Shown here: positions 1 to 6,652 of the stretch, in pieces
Position numbering within the stretch: position 1 is the stretch's first letter
Layout: each line of letters starts with the position of its first letter
DNA from: a bacterium
GTDB lineage: Bacteria > Bacillota > Bacilli > Lactobacillales > Streptococcaceae
DNA: 44,688 nt
Reading direction: 5' to 3'
Assembly: GCA_905221115.1 (NCBI GenBank)
Contig: CAJNBX010000016.1
Coordinates: forward strand, 1 to 44,688
Notes under the pieces: generated by a model
The model's database searches: none
Told to the model about the DNA's origin: nothing
What the model saw: the letters and a program-made list of their open reading frames with translations, nothing else
Position numbers and translations under genes: made by a program

Positions 1-10
1 AATACAAAAT

Positions 11-55
11 AACCGAGGAATTCGCTCAAATTAACGAGAGATTCCTCGGTTTTCA
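11..55. terminator. Bidirectional rho-independent terminator
   Basis: A perfect 11-bp inverted repeat (AACCGAGGAAT at 11-21, ATTCCTCGGTT at 41-51) is followed by a T-rich tail on the plus strand. The minus strand also gives a usable hairpin. It probably ends the gene to the left of the window and may also end the small minus-strand toxin candidate at 146-259. Confidence 0.85.
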
Positions 56-145
56 TTTCATTAAAAGTAAGAGACCTATTTTTTCAGTGGACTCCTCCAC
101 CTCTGGTATTTCTTTTTGTCCAGTTACATTAAAACTAAACTCAGG

Positions 146-259
146 TTATATTTTTTTGTCGCGCTTATCTAACCACTTTCTGACTATCCACTCAGAAATG
201 ACATTACCAATAATAGTAATCAGTAATGGTGCTAGAATAACTGTAACGCAGATTAGCAA
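146..259 (-). CDS. Candidate Fst/Ldr-type type I toxin peptide (37 aa)
   Basis: This minus-strand ORF starts with TTG at 259, seven bases after a perfect GGAGG, and ends with TAA at 146-148. The product is one hydrophobic segment (VTVILAPLLITIIGNVIS) followed by a tryptophan-containing, charged tail (WLDKRDKKI). An Ala-Pro pair inside a single membrane span, then a Trp-Leu and basic/acidic tail, is the usual layout of Fst-family toxins, which damage membranes and are held in check by an antisense RNA. Here the antitoxin RNA would come from the opposite strand near the shared terminator at 11-55, but no promoter for it was identified. The TTG start and the family call are inferred from layout only. 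Confidence 0.45.
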   Translation of the reverse strand: MLICVTVILAPLLITIIGNVISEWIVRKWLDKRDKKI

Positions 260-378
260 AAACTCACCTCCAAACTAAGTTCGTTAGTGGAGTTGCGACA
301 AATCCATTTTAACATACTTCAATTTGTCATGCTAGCGTTATTCTATCATGTATTTTTGCGGTCGGGGGGCTTTTGTAG

Positions 379-384
379 TATAAT
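379..384 (+). promoter_or_regulatory. -10 box for the araT-recO-plsX-acp operon
   Basis: A consensus TATAAT lies 31 bp before the araT start, with the ribosome site AGGAGG between them. No good -35 box is visible upstream. Confidence 0.6.
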
Positions 385-414
385 AGAGATACGTTTTGAA
401 AGTAGGAGGTATCT

Positions 415-1584
415 ATGGACTTAACTAAGCGCTTTAATAAACAGTTAGATAAGATTCAAGTTTCGTTGATTCGTCAATTTGACCAGGCTATTTCGGAGAT
501 TCCTGGGGTCTTGCGTTTGACCTTGGGGGAACCTGATTTTACAACGCCAGATCATGTCAAGGAGGCGGCCAAGCGAGCGATTGACCAGAACCAATCCTAC
601 TATACAGGGATGAGTGGCCTGCTGACTCTACGTCAGGCGGCCAGTGATTTTGTTAAGGAAAAGTATCAACTGGACTATGCTCCTGAAAATGAAATCTTGG
701 TCACTATCGGAGCGACAGAGGCTTTATCTGCGACTTTGACAGCTATTTTGGAAGAGGGAGACAAGGTGCTCTTGCCAGCTCCTGCCTATCCAGGTTATGA
801 ACCGATTGTTAATCTAGTTGGGGCAGAGGTTGTCGAGATTGATACGACTGAAAATGGGTTTGTCTTAACTCCTGAAATGTTGGAGAAGGCCATTTTGGAG
901 CAGGGAGACAAGCTCAAGGCGGTTATTCTTAACTATCCGGCTAATCCGACAGGAATTACCTACAGTCGAGAGCAGTTGGAAGCTTTGGCAGCTGTTTTAC
1001 GCAAGTACGAAATTTTCGTTGTCTGTGATGAGGTTTACTCAGAATTGACCTACACAGGCGAAGCCCATGTGTCTCTGGGAACCATGTTGAGAGATCAGGC
1101 TATTATTATCAATGGTCTATCTAAATCACATGCCATGACCGGTTGGCGTTTGGGACTGATTTTCGCTCCTGCTGCCTTTACAGCCCAGTTAATCAAGAGT
1201 CACCAGTACTTGGTGACTGCCGCAAATACTATGGCTCAACATGCTGCGGTGGAAGCCTTGACAGCTGGTAAAAACGATGCGGAACCTATGAAGAAGGAAT
1301 ATATCCAGCGTCGGGACTATATTATCGAGAAAATGACTGCTCTTGGTTTTGAGATTATTAAACCAGATGGTGCCTTCTATATCTTTGCTAAGATTCCAGC
1401 GGACTACAATCAAGATTCTTTTGCTTTTCTCAAGGATTTTGCTCAGAAGAAGGCTGTTGCCTTTATCCCTGGAGCAGCCTTTGGGCGTTATGGAGAAGGT
1501 TATGTGCGTCTGTCTTATGCGGCTAGCATGGAGACTATCAAAGAAGCCATGAAACGACTTGAGGAGTATATGAGAGAAGCATGA
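415..1584 (+). CDS. araT: Class I PLP-dependent aminotransferase, probably aromatic (AraT)
   Basis: This cytosolic fold-type I aminotransferase moves the amino group between amino acids (probably Phe, Tyr, Trp) and 2-oxoglutarate using pyridoxal phosphate. The 389 residues match the usual family length. Visible landmarks are the NYPANPTG motif near residue 173, the cofactor-binding Asp in CDEVY (about residue 205), the Schiff-base lysine in GLSKSH (Lys237) and the C-terminal carboxylate-binding Arg in GYVRLSYA. The start has AGGAGG just upstream. It is first in an operon and its stop overlaps the recO start by 4 bp (ATGA). The family is certain; the substrate is inferred from the usual streptococcal annotation at this place and cannot be read from sequence alone. 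Confidence 0.85.
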   Translation: MDLTKRFNKQLDKIQVSLIRQFDQAISEIPGVLRLTLGEPDFTTPDHVKEAAKRAIDQNQSYYTGMSGLLTLRQAASDFVKEKYQLDYAPENEILVTIGATEALSATLTAILEEGDKVLLPAPAYPGYEPIVNLVGAEVVEIDTTENGFVLTPEMLEKAILEQGDKLKAVILNYPANPTGITYSREQLEALAAVLRKYEIFVVCDEVYSELTYTGEAHVSLGTMLRDQAIIINGLSKSHAMTGWRLGLIFAPAAFTAQLIKSHQYLVTAANTMAQHAAVEALTAGKNDAEPMKKEYIQRRDYIIEKMTALGFEIIKPDGAFYIFAKIPADYNQDSFAFLKDFAQKKAVAFIPGAAFGRYGEGYVRLSYAASMETIKEAMKRLEEYMREA

Positions 1585-2351
1585 TTCAGTCTATCACGAG
1601 TCAAGGCTTGGTGCTCTACAATCGCAATTTTCGTGAGGATGACAAGCTAGTCAAAATCTTTACAGAGCAGGCTGGTAAGCGGATGTTTTTCATCAAACAT
1701 GCTGGCCAGTCCAAACTGGCGCCGGTTATTCAGCCCTTGGTGCTGGCTCGATTTCTCTTACGAATCAATGATGACGGGCTTAGCTACATTGAGGACTATC
1801 ATGAGGTGATGACTTTTCCCAAGATTAATAGCGATCTCTTTGTCATGGCTTATGCGACCTACGTGGCAGCTCTTGCAGATGCTAGTTTGCAGGACAATCA
1901 GCAGGATGCTCCCTTATTTGCTTTTTTGCAAAAGACTTTAGAGTTGATGGAAGCTGGCTTGGATTATCAAGTTTTGACCAACATTTTTGAAATTCAAATC
2001 TTGACTCGATTTGGTATTAGTCTCAATTTTAATGAGTGTGTCTTTTGTCATCGGGTCGGTCAGGCTTTTGATTTTTCTTTCAAATATGGAGCCTGCCTCT
2101 GTCCAGATCATTATCATGAAGATGAGAGACGTTGCCATCTCAATCCCAATATCCCCTATCTGCTCAATCAATTTCAAGCCATTGATTTTGAGACCTTGGA
2201 GACCATTTCGCTCAAGCCTGAAATCAAGCAAGAGCTACGCCAATTTATGGATCAACTCTACGAAGAGTACGTTGGGATTCACCTAAAATCAAAGAAATTT
2301 ATTGATTCCCTAGCAGACTGGGGACAATTATTAAAAGAGGAAAAGAAATGA
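1581..2351 (+). CDS. recO: DNA repair protein RecO
   Basis: RecO (256 aa, normal length) loads RecA onto SSB-coated single-stranded DNA together with RecR, in gap repair and natural transformation. The N-terminal OB-fold is seen in the opening residues ([23 protein letters not shown]), split here only by reading. Two CxxC-like cysteine pairs (CVFCH and CLCPDH, residues about 150-175) match the zinc-binding motif found in many RecO proteins. The start overlaps the araT stop by 4 bp, and the stop overlaps plsX by 4 bp, so translation is coupled. In a naturally competent streptococcus it is expected to take part in recombination of imported DNA. Confidence 0.93.
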   Translation: MIQSITSQGLVLYNRNFREDDKLVKIFTEQAGKRMFFIKHAGQSKLAPVIQPLVLARFLLRINDDGLSYIEDYHEVMTFPKINSDLFVMAYATYVAALADASLQDNQQDAPLFAFLQKTLELMEAGLDYQVLTNIFEIQILTRFGISLNFNECVFCHRVGQAFDFSFKYGACLCPDHYHEDERRCHLNPNIPYLLNQFQAIDFETLETISLKPEIKQELRQFMDQLYEEYVGIHLKSKKFIDSLADWGQLLKEEKK

Positions 2352-3340
2352 AAAAAATCGCAGTAGATGCCATGGGAGGCGATTACGCACCTCAGGCCAT
2401 CGTTGAGGGTGTCAATCAAGCCCTTGCTGACTTTTCAGATATTGAGGTTCAACTCTACGGAGATGAAGCTAAAATCAAGCAATATCTGACAGCGACAGAG
2501 CGCGTCAGCATTATCCATACGGATGAAAAGATTGATTCAGACGATGAACCTACGAGAGCTATTCGGAAGAAGAAAAATGCCAGCATGGTCTTGGCGGCCA
2601 AGGCTGTCAAAGAGGGTGAAGCAGATGCTGTCCTATCGGCTGGGAATACAGGTGCTTTACTAGCAGCAGGATTTTTCATCGTGGGTCGTATCAAGAACAT
2701 CGATCGTCCTGGGCTTATGTCGACTTTGCCGACTGTAGATGGGAGAGGTTTTGACATGCTGGACCTCGGTGCTAATGCGGAAAATACAGCCCAGCACCTC
2801 CATCAATACGCTGTTCTAGGTTCCTTCTATGCTAAAAATGTCCGTGGAATTGCGCAACCACGTGTTGGCTTGCTCAACAATGGAACAGAGAGTAGTAAGG
2901 GCGACCCGCTTCGTAAGGAAACTTACGAATTACTAGCAGCTGATGAAAGTTTAAACTTTATCGGAAACGTGGAAGCGCGTGATTTGATGAATGGCGTTGC
3001 GGATGTTGTTGTGGCAGATGGTTTCACGGGAAACGCTGTGCTCAAATCCATTGAAGGAACAGCCATGGGAATCATGGGCTTGCTCAAGACCGCTATTACA
3101 GGTGGTGGTCTTCGAGCGAAACTAGGTGCCCTCCTTCTCAAGGACAGCCTCAGAGGTTTGAAAAAACAGCTCAACTACTCAGATGTTGGTGGGGCAGTCT
3201 TGTTTGGTGTCAAAGCACCGGTTGTCAAGACTCATGGCTCAAGCGATGCCAAGGCTGTTTATAGTACAATCCGCCAGATTCGTACCATGCTAGAAACAGA
3301 CGTAGTTGCTCAGACTGCGCGTGAATTTTCAGGAGAATAA
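2348..3340 (+). CDS. plsX: Phosphate acyltransferase PlsX
   Basis: PlsX (330 aa) makes acyl-phosphate from acyl-ACP and phosphate, the first step of phosphatidic acid synthesis in Gram-positive bacteria; PlsY then uses the acyl-phosphate. The hallmark N-terminus [15 protein letters not shown] is present, along with the [12 protein letters not shown] loop near residue 98 and the [13 protein letters not shown] stretch near 225. It overlaps recO by 4 bp and is followed 5 bp later by an acyl carrier protein gene. That pairing with its substrate carrier is common in Firmicutes. Confidence 0.96.
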   Translation: MKKIAVDAMGGDYAPQAIVEGVNQALADFSDIEVQLYGDEAKIKQYLTATERVSIIHTDEKIDSDDEPTRAIRKKKNASMVLAAKAVKEGEADAVLSAGNTGALLAAGFFIVGRIKNIDRPGLMSTLPTVDGRGFDMLDLGANAENTAQHLHQYAVLGSFYAKNVRGIAQPRVGLLNNGTESSKGDPLRKETYELLAADESLNFIGNVEARDLMNGVADVVVADGFTGNAVLKSIEGTAMGIMGLLKTAITGGGLRAKLGALLLKDSLRGLKKQLNYSDVGGAVLFGVKAPVVKTHGSSDAKAVYSTIRQIRTMLETDVVAQTAREFSGE

Positions 3341-3345
3341 AAGAG

Positions 3346-3582
3346 ATGACAGAAAAAGAAATTTTTGACCGTATTGTGACCATTATCCAAGAGCGACAGG
3401 GAGAGGACTTTGTCGTGACAGAATCCTTGAGTCTGAAAGACGATTTGGATGCTGACTCCGTTGACTTGATGGAGTTTATCTTGACACTGGAAGATGAATT
3501 TAATATCGAAATCAGTGATGAGGAAATTGACCAACTGCAAAGTGTAGGAGATGTGGTAGAAGTCGTAAAAAGTAAAGAATAG
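3346..3582 (+). CDS. acpP: Acyl carrier protein next to plsX
   Basis: This is a 78-residue acidic helical carrier protein. The phosphopantetheine attachment serine is Ser38 in DLDADSVDLMEF, the standard ACP motif (DSL/DSV). It should carry acyl chains as thioesters on the 4'-phosphopantetheine arm and hand them to PlsX, encoded 5 bp upstream. Streptococci usually have a main ACP inside the fab cluster, so this copy is probably a second ACP serving phospholipid synthesis. That division of labour is inference. The operon ends at a terminator right after it. Confidence 0.92.
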   Translation: MTEKEIFDRIVTIIQERQGEDFVVTESLSLKDDLDADSVDLMEFILTLEDEFNIEISDEEIDQLQSVGDVVEVVKSKE

Positions 3583-3586
3583 CAAG

Positions 3587-3617
3587 AAGCAACATGCAAG
3601 TCGTGTTGCTTTTTTAT
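3587..3617 (+). terminator. Rho-independent terminator after the acp gene
   Basis: An 8-bp stem (AAGCAACA at 3587-3594, TGTTGCTT at 3604-3611) runs straight into a T-tract. It separates the housekeeping operon from the bacteriocin-like island. Confidence 0.85.
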
Positions 3618-3658
3618 TGTCAGGGAAAATAAAAAATTTAGAACTTTTAGTGGGAATT

Positions 3659-3695
3659 ACGAATAGATAGATAAGGAAGAAAAAGAGGAGTATTT
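3659..3695 (+). repeat. 5' leader cassette, copy A (short form)
   Basis: A purine-rich block, CGAATAGATAGATAAGGAAG and then AAAAGAGGAG, leads directly into a micro-ORF. Blocks of the same pattern (CGAATA, ATAAG, GAAAAGGAAGGA) occur at 3747-3807 and 4898-4972, each time immediately before a short peptide ORF. Confidence 0.6.
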
Positions 3696-3746
3696 ATGTA
3701 TGTGACTGGTTTTTATCCGTGGTTTATTAAGTTATTTTTTAAATAA
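3696..3746 (+). CDS. Candidate micropeptide, 16 aa
   Basis: The reading frame MYVTGFYPWFIKLFFK starts 7 bases after a strong AGAGGAG ribosome site and ends at TAA. The product is hydrophobic and aromatic with two lysines near the C-terminus, with no double-glycine leader. It could be a leaderless bacteriocin, a small membrane peptide or a hydrophobic signalling peptide. I do not recognise a family. The ribosome site, and a second peptide of the same size and style 62 bp later, argue against pure chance, but nothing else proves translation. Confidence 0.4.
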   Translation: MYVTGFYPWFIKLFFK

Positions 3747-3807
3747 AATTTAATTTCGTTGTTTATTTTCGAATAAATAAGTGAGAGGAAAAGGAAGGAG
3801 ATTAGAA
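3747..3807 (+). repeat. 5' leader cassette, copy B (long form)
   Basis: The stretch AATTTAATTTCGTTG, then ATTTTCGAATAAATAAG and GAGGAAAAGGAAGGAG, closely matches copy C at 4898-4972 in order and spacing. It ends in a strong ribosome site for the 17-residue micro-ORF. It may hold a shared promoter or regulator site. A TAAAAT overlaps its left edge. Confidence 0.6.
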
Positions 3808-3861
3808 ATGATTATTTCAGTTATTTATCTAATCTGGCTATTTAAGTGGCTTAGAGGCTAA
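3808..3861 (+). CDS. Candidate micropeptide, 17 aa
   Basis: The frame MIISVIYLIWLFKWLRG lies 7 bases after GGAAGGAG. It is a hydrophobic stretch with two tryptophans and a basic end, and has no secretion leader or double-glycine site. The size and composition resemble small hydrophobic pheromones or leaderless membrane-active peptides, but no nearby Rgg-type regulator is present to support the signalling idea. It is unrecognised and too short for standard gene callers. Confidence 0.42.
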   Translation: MIISVIYLIWLFKWLRG

Positions 3862-3891
3862 ACATTAAAGATATAACAAAACATAAAAATT

Positions 3892-3979
3892 GAGGAGAAA
3901 AAAGATGACAAATTTTGACAAAATGGAACAGAACTTTGTAGCTCTTACAGAAGAAGAGTTGGTGAATGTGGATGGAGGA
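3892..3979 (+). repeat. Duplicated bacteriocin leader module, copy 1
   Basis: These 88 bp, covering the ribosome site and the whole double-glycine leader, match 5290-5377 at all but two positions (a Asp/Gly codon change and one wobble base). The sequence encoding the mature peptide differs completely after the repeat. Confidence 0.9.
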
Positions 3980-4084
3980 TTCTTTGGTCCTGTATTGTTT
4001 ACTATTTGGGGAACAAAAGTATTAGTCGGCCATGCTCTATCAGCAGGTGTAGCAGTAGGTTTTGCTGCTCTAGCTGCTAATTAA
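3905..4084 (+). CDS. Double-glycine bacteriocin-like peptide 1 (59 aa)
   Basis: A 25-residue leader ends at a Gly-Gly cleavage site (EEELVNVDGG), with the hydrophobic positions expected for recognition by a C39 peptidase such as ComA or BlpA. The mature part is 34 residues, FFGPVLFTIWGTKVLV and then a small-residue-rich stretch with AGVAVG, typical of class IIb (two-peptide) or blp-type bacteriocins with helix-packing small residues. The start at 3905 is preferred over the in-frame ATG at 3890 because GAGGAG lies between them. Its likely partner is the next gene, 19 bp downstream. Export through ComAB nearby or BlpAB elsewhere is inferred. Confidence 0.85.
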   Translation: MTNFDKMEQNFVALTEEELVNVDGGFFGPVLFTIWGTKVLVGHALSAGVAVGFAALAAN

Positions 4085-4103
4085 TAGATGAAGGAGATAG
4101 ATA

Positions 4104-4298
4104 ATGAATTATAACTTTGAAAATATGAAATCAGATGAATTGGAAAAAATTTCAGGTGGCTCTGTAGTAGGTGCTCTTGCGTTAGCATGGGGTGTAACCA
4201 AGACGGTTGGAATCATTGGTGGTACAGCTGTTTCTGTTTACGTTGCAGGAAAAAGCGTTAAAGCAATAGGCGATTGGGGACTTTCAAGATTGCGATAA
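4104..4298 (+). CDS. Double-glycine bacteriocin-like peptide 2 (64 aa)
   Basis: A 19-residue leader (MNYNFENMKSDELEKISGG) is followed by a 45-residue mature peptide rich in Gly, Ala and Val, with GxxxG-like spacings (GALALAWG, GIIGGTAVS) and a basic C-terminus (LSRLR). These are hallmarks of a membrane-active class II bacteriocin. It has a clean AAGGAG ribosome site and follows peptide 1 closely, so the two may form a two-component bacteriocin. The two small membrane proteins downstream are the likely immunity genes of the unit. Confidence 0.87.
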   Translation: MNYNFENMKSDELEKISGGSVVGALALAWGVTKTVGIIGGTAVSVYVAGKSVKAIGDWGLSRLR

Positions 4299-4324
4299 TT
4301 TTTAAATACTTATGAGGTGGTGCA

Positions 4325-4546
4325 ATGAAAAATGAAATAACTAGGGTAATAAAAATTGTTTTATTGTTTGTCTCTATGGCTATCATGAATTTGATGTTGC
4401 TTGGAATATTAGCTATGCTTGGTTTTTCTTTGACGGGCAGTGTGGATAGTTACCTCATGCCACCTTTATTTTCTACTCTTGTGTTGCTCTTCATTAACAA
4501 GATGATAACAAGGTTAGACAGAAGGAAAAATAAGAGCTTGCTATGA
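4325..4546 (+). CDS. Small membrane protein, probable bacteriocin immunity (73 aa)
   Basis: It has two predicted membrane spans (about residues 8-32 and 43-58) separated by a short loop containing SYLMPPLFS, and a basic C-terminus (KMITRLDRRKNK). It clearly resembles the protein at 6775-6963, sharing the pattern LATLGF/LAMLGF, SY, PPLFS and a basic tail, so the two are paralogues. The position directly after bacteriocin genes, with a GAGGTGG ribosome site, suggests self-protection. Its stop overlaps the next start by 4 bp. Confidence 0.7.
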   Translation: MKNEITRVIKIVLLFVSMAIMNLMLLGILAMLGFSLTGSVDSYLMPPLFSTLVLLFINKMITRLDRRKNKSLL

Positions 4547-4764
4547 AAAAATTTTTATTAGGTTTTGTTTTAACAGCTTACAGCATATTATTAATTTATT
4601 CTCTATTTAATTTAGAAAAGGTATCGTTGGAGAGCTGTATTTTGTTAGTAGCATTGACATACTATATTAATAAAAAAGAAACATTTAAACCCAAAGTGAA
4701 TTATACTAATAATATTTTAGGAAGTGATTATCAGTTTACAGCAATGACAGAAAAAGAACGATAA
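4543..4764 (+). CDS. Small membrane protein, probable bacteriocin immunity (73 aa)
   Basis: Translation is coupled by a 4-bp ATGA overlap to the previous gene. The N-terminus MKKFLLGFVLTAYSILLIYS and a second hydrophobic stretch (CILLVALTYYINKK) give two membrane spans, followed by a polar tail of about 25 residues. It resembles the 59-residue protein at 5921-6100 (MKQFLLGF, two spans, N-K-K after the second span). It is unnamed; the immunity role is inferred from place and topology. Confidence 0.65.
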   Translation: MKKFLLGFVLTAYSILLIYSLFNLEKVSLESCILLVALTYYINKKETFKPKVNYTNNILGSDYQFTAMTEKER

Positions 4765-4771
4765 TCAATGA

Positions 4772-4861
4772 AAACAAGAACAGAGTAAAGAGTCTCGTAA
4801 AAGGTATATTATCGGAGGTTTATCTGATGTAGGGCTAGTTGCATGGGGTTACTCTATCTAA
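4772..4861 (+). pseudogene. Remnant of a bacteriocin-like peptide gene
   Basis: An open stretch without its own start codon (preceded in frame by TGA at 4769) encodes a 29-residue tail that includes IIGGLSDVGLVAWGYSI. This resembles the mature part of the peptide at 5711-5881 (ILAVGLLAWGAYNG). It looks like the end of a lost bacteriocin gene, though its own GG could also be a cleavage site. Low confidence because the match is short. Confidence 0.35.
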
Positions 4862-4897
4862 GATAAAACACTTTGGAGAAATCATAAATTTTCAAAT

Positions 4898-4972
4898 AAA
4901 ATTCAATTTAGTTGTACATTTTCGAATTCTTTTTCGAATAGATAAGTAAGAAGAAAAGGAAGGAATAAAATA
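4898..4972 (+). repeat. 5' leader cassette, copy C (long form)
   Basis: It repeats copy B: AAATTCAATTTAGTTG, ATTTTCGAA, then GAATAGATAAGTAAG and GAAAAGGAAGGA before the ATG at 4973. About 10 extra bases (TTCTTTTTCG) sit between the two halves compared with copy B. It probably carries the expression signals of the peptide pair at 4973 and 5113. Confidence 0.6.
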
Positions 4973-5101
4973 ATGAAAGAACATTACTATGGATTTGTTG
5001 AGCTAACTTCGGAAGAATTGACCGATATTCAAGGTGGAGAAAATTGGACGAAGACCCTTGTAGATTGGTACATTGGATTTCGTAGAGGTTTTGGTTTTTA
5101 G
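4973..5101 (+). CDS. Short double-glycine peptide 3 (42 aa)
   Basis: The leader MKEHYYGFVELTSEELTDIQGG (written here as MKEHYYGFVE then LTSEELTDIQGG) is a standard 22-residue double-glycine leader. The mature product is only 20 residues, ENWTKTLVDWYIGFRRGFGF: aromatic, with two arginines and no cysteine. That is short for a bacteriocin and falls in the size range of double-glycine pheromones such as CSP or BlpC, so a signalling role is possible. It lies 11 bp ahead of another short double-glycine peptide with an AGGAGGATAAG ribosome site between, so the two are probably made together. Confidence 0.75.
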   Translation: MKEHYYGFVELTSEELTDIQGGENWTKTLVDWYIGFRRGFGF

Positions 5102-5112
5102 GAGGATAAGAG

Positions 5113-5268
5113 ATGAATGAAATGAATGATAAGTATACTATTGAAGTATTAAAGGAAAGCGACTTAGCTTTGCTGGTGGGTGGTAGCAAGGAAAGTTATC
5201 AACGGGGTCTAATTACAGGTCTATTGTTACGTAGTGTATTTATTGGAACCCCATTTTTTAGAAGATAA
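5113..5268 (+). CDS. Short double-glycine peptide 4 (51 aa)
   Basis: The 24-residue leader ends with LKESDLALLVGG, and the mature peptide is 27 residues, SKESYQRGLITGLLLRSV and then FIGTPFFRR. The mature part is basic with a hydrophobic core, and its C-terminus (TPFFRR) parallels the arginine/phenylalanine-rich end of peptide 3. The pair may be a two-peptide bacteriocin of unusually small size or a pheromone pair. The start has AGGAGG at 5100-5105. Confidence 0.72.
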   Translation: MNEMNDKYTIEVLKESDLALLVGGSKESYQRGLITGLLLRSVFIGTPFFRR

Positions 5269-5289
5269 GATTTAGAAAAAATAGAACAA

Positions 5290-5377
5290 GAGGAGAAAAA
5301 AGATGACAAATTTTGGCAAAATGGAACAGAACTTTGTAGCTCTTACAGAAGAAGAGTTGGTGAATGTGGATGGGGGA
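5290..5377 (+). repeat. Duplicated bacteriocin leader module, copy 2
   Basis: Second copy of the 88-bp ribosome-site-plus-leader block of 3892-3979, differing at two bases. The identical leaders joined to unrelated cargo show replacement of the mature-peptide module. Confidence 0.9.
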
Positions 5378-5479
5378 ATTGCTTGGGAGGTAGTCTCTTT
5401 GGGTATTGCGATTGGCTGGGGGATTTACCAAGCTGGTGAAGCTGCTGGTAAAACATTCTACTATATTACTCATCCATAG
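5303..5479 (+). CDS. Double-glycine bacteriocin-like peptide 5 (58 aa)
   Basis: The leader differs from that of peptide 1 at one residue (Gly for Asp at position 5) and ends with NVDGG. The mature part has 33 residues: IAWEVVSLGIAIGWGIYQAG and then a tail ending YYITHP. GxxxG-like spacing and small residues suit a helix-packing class IIb bacteriocin. A small membrane protein starts 12 bp after its stop and is the likely immunity partner. Confidence 0.83.
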   Translation: MTNFGKMEQNFVALTEEELVNVDGGIAWEVVSLGIAIGWGIYQAGEAAGKTFYYITHP

Positions 5480-5491
5480 TATTTGATAAAT

Positions 5492-5683
5492 ATGAGCAAG
5501 AAAACATTTTGGATTATACTACTCGTTATTACAATTGTGGTGACTGCCGTTGGTTTAGGATTGTCTGCATATAATTATTATGTTTTTGATAGACCTTTTT
5601 TCAATAGTACTACTAAAGGACTGTTATCTGCATTTGTTATGAGTGTATTGATGATTATTATTGGTGTATTAAAAGAAAACTAA
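5492..5683 (+). CDS. Small two-span membrane protein, probable immunity (63 aa)
   Basis: Two hydrophobic segments (about residues 7-28, IILLVITIVVTAVGLGLS, and 43-60, LLSAFVMSVLMIIIGVL) flank a loop with NYYVFDRPFFNSTTKG. The ATG at 5492 is chosen over an in-frame TTG at 5483; neither has a strong ribosome site, so translation may depend on coupling to the bacteriocin gene ending 12 bp upstream. It is unnamed; a role in immunity is inferred from location. Confidence 0.6.
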   Translation: MSKKTFWIILLVITIVVTAVGLGLSAYNYYVFDRPFFNSTTKGLLSAFVMSVLMIIIGVLKEN

Positions 5684-5710
5684 TTTTTATTATTAAAATG
5701 GAGGTTAAAT

Positions 5711-5881
5711 ATGTCAAATTTACAAACTATTGAACAAAATTATACTACGTTAAGTGATATTGAATTACAAGAAGTTGATGGTGGAGGAGTGTTACTTTTG
5801 GTTGGTGGTGGTATTTTGGCTGTCGGACTATTAGCTTGGGGTGCGTATAATGGTTATCAGTCGGCATCACGAGGTGGATAA
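5711..5881 (+). CDS. Double-glycine bacteriocin-like peptide 6 (56 aa)
   Basis: A leader of 25 residues ends with LQEVDGG and shares IEQNYTTLSD-type spacing with the other leaders. The mature 31 residues are glycine-rich (GVLLLVGGGILAVGLLAWG) with a short polar end (NGYQSASRGG). TGGAGG precedes the start. The AWG motif and glycine spacing suggest a class II membrane-inserting bacteriocin. The 59-residue membrane protein after it is the likely immunity gene. Confidence 0.82.
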   Translation: MSNLQTIEQNYTTLSDIELQEVDGGGVLLLVGGGILAVGLLAWGAYNGYQSASRGG

Positions 5882-5920
5882 AAAGATGGTAGATTGTTTT
5901 TTAGTAAATAGGAGTCTACC

Positions 5921-6100
5921 ATGAAACAATTCTTATTAGGTTTTGCTGAGGGTTATTTTATCGTATCGCTCATAATCTACATCGCAACGTATTTGATTTT
6001 GAAAAATCTGATCGATACTTTATTTTATACAGAAATTTACCCTGTTTTATTTGGGCTCTTTTATCTAGGATATAAGGTCAATAAAAAGCAAGTAGAGTAA
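5921..6100 (+). CDS. Small membrane protein, probable immunity (59 aa)
   Basis: It begins MKQFLLGFAEGYFIVSLIIY and continues with a second span (EIYPVLFGLFYLGYKVNKK). It resembles the protein at 4543-4764 in its MKxFLLGF start, two spans and post-span lysines. It lies 39 bp after bacteriocin-like peptide 6, with an AGGAG ribosome site. The function is inferred from this pairing. Confidence 0.6.
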   Translation: MKQFLLGFAEGYFIVSLIIYIATYLILKNLIDTLFYTEIYPVLFGLFYLGYKVNKKQVE

Positions 6101-6177
6101 GTAGCTAAGAATGACTTGTTAGTCTGTGCTAAAATGACTAGAGTATAATCTCAGAATGCATCACATCGGAGTTTAAT

Positions 6178-6384
6178 ATGAAATTTGTTAAATCAATACT
6201 GAAAGTTTGGCCTGAAATTATGGTATTACTTAGTTCAATGTCTTATATCATCATCAGATTAGTAGCTGATATGAATAAAGTATCTTTACCTACTTGGCTT
6301 GATAGTTTCAATATACCAACGATTGCATTATTTGTGATGGTATTCATTCTTTTATATAGAAGTAAAGAAAAAAAGAATGGATAA
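6178..6384 (+). CDS. Hypothetical two-span membrane protein (68 aa)
   Basis: Two hydrophobic segments (about 10-30 and 44-61) are joined by a loop with MNKVSLPTWLDSFN, and the C-terminus is strongly basic (YRSKEKKNG). The start has CGGAG eight bases upstream. It lacks obvious similarity to the two immunity-like families seen nearby, but its place in the island and its topology suggest an immunity or accessory role. Confidence 0.55.
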   Translation: MKFVKSILKVWPEIMVLLSSMSYIIIRLVADMNKVSLPTWLDSFNIPTIALFVMVFILLYRSKEKKNG

Positions 6385-6451
6385 ATTTGAGGCAGTAGAC
6401 GCTCTATAGGGAATAGGTGTCTTATAGTAACGAATCAAAAAAGGAGTAACT

Positions 6452-6568
6452 ATGAATCGTAATTTAGAACGGTGTTATCTATTCTGACTAGGAATAGATC
6501 ATACCAGAGGTGGCTTATGAATAGCGGGGACATTAGAAATTGAAGTAACTTTAAATAGGATGTCGTAA
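6452..6568 (+). pseudogene. Decayed double-glycine peptide gene
   Basis: A good ribosome site (AAAGGAG) and ATG begin MNRNLERCYLF, which is then stopped by TGA. Reading on in the same frame gives LGIDHTRGGL, a second TGA, and a 15-residue tail. The beginning and the position of Gly-Gly fit a bacteriocin leader that has acquired two stops. Confidence 0.5.
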
Positions 6569-6652
6569 AGGTTACTATCAATGATTTATTTGTCCCAAGC
6601 TTGCCTAGGGTGTCCGAAAAAAATCATTTTCCTTTCAATAGCATATTTTTAG

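Noticed and set aside
87..278. Plus-strand 63-codon ORF before araT
   Set aside because: No ribosome site; the minus strand holds a better candidate (toxin-like peptide) in the same place.
3696..3861. Rgg-associated SHP pheromone genes
   Set aside because: The micro-ORFs are of similar size, but no rgg gene is adjacent and the C-termini lack the usual SHP pattern, so that name was not used.
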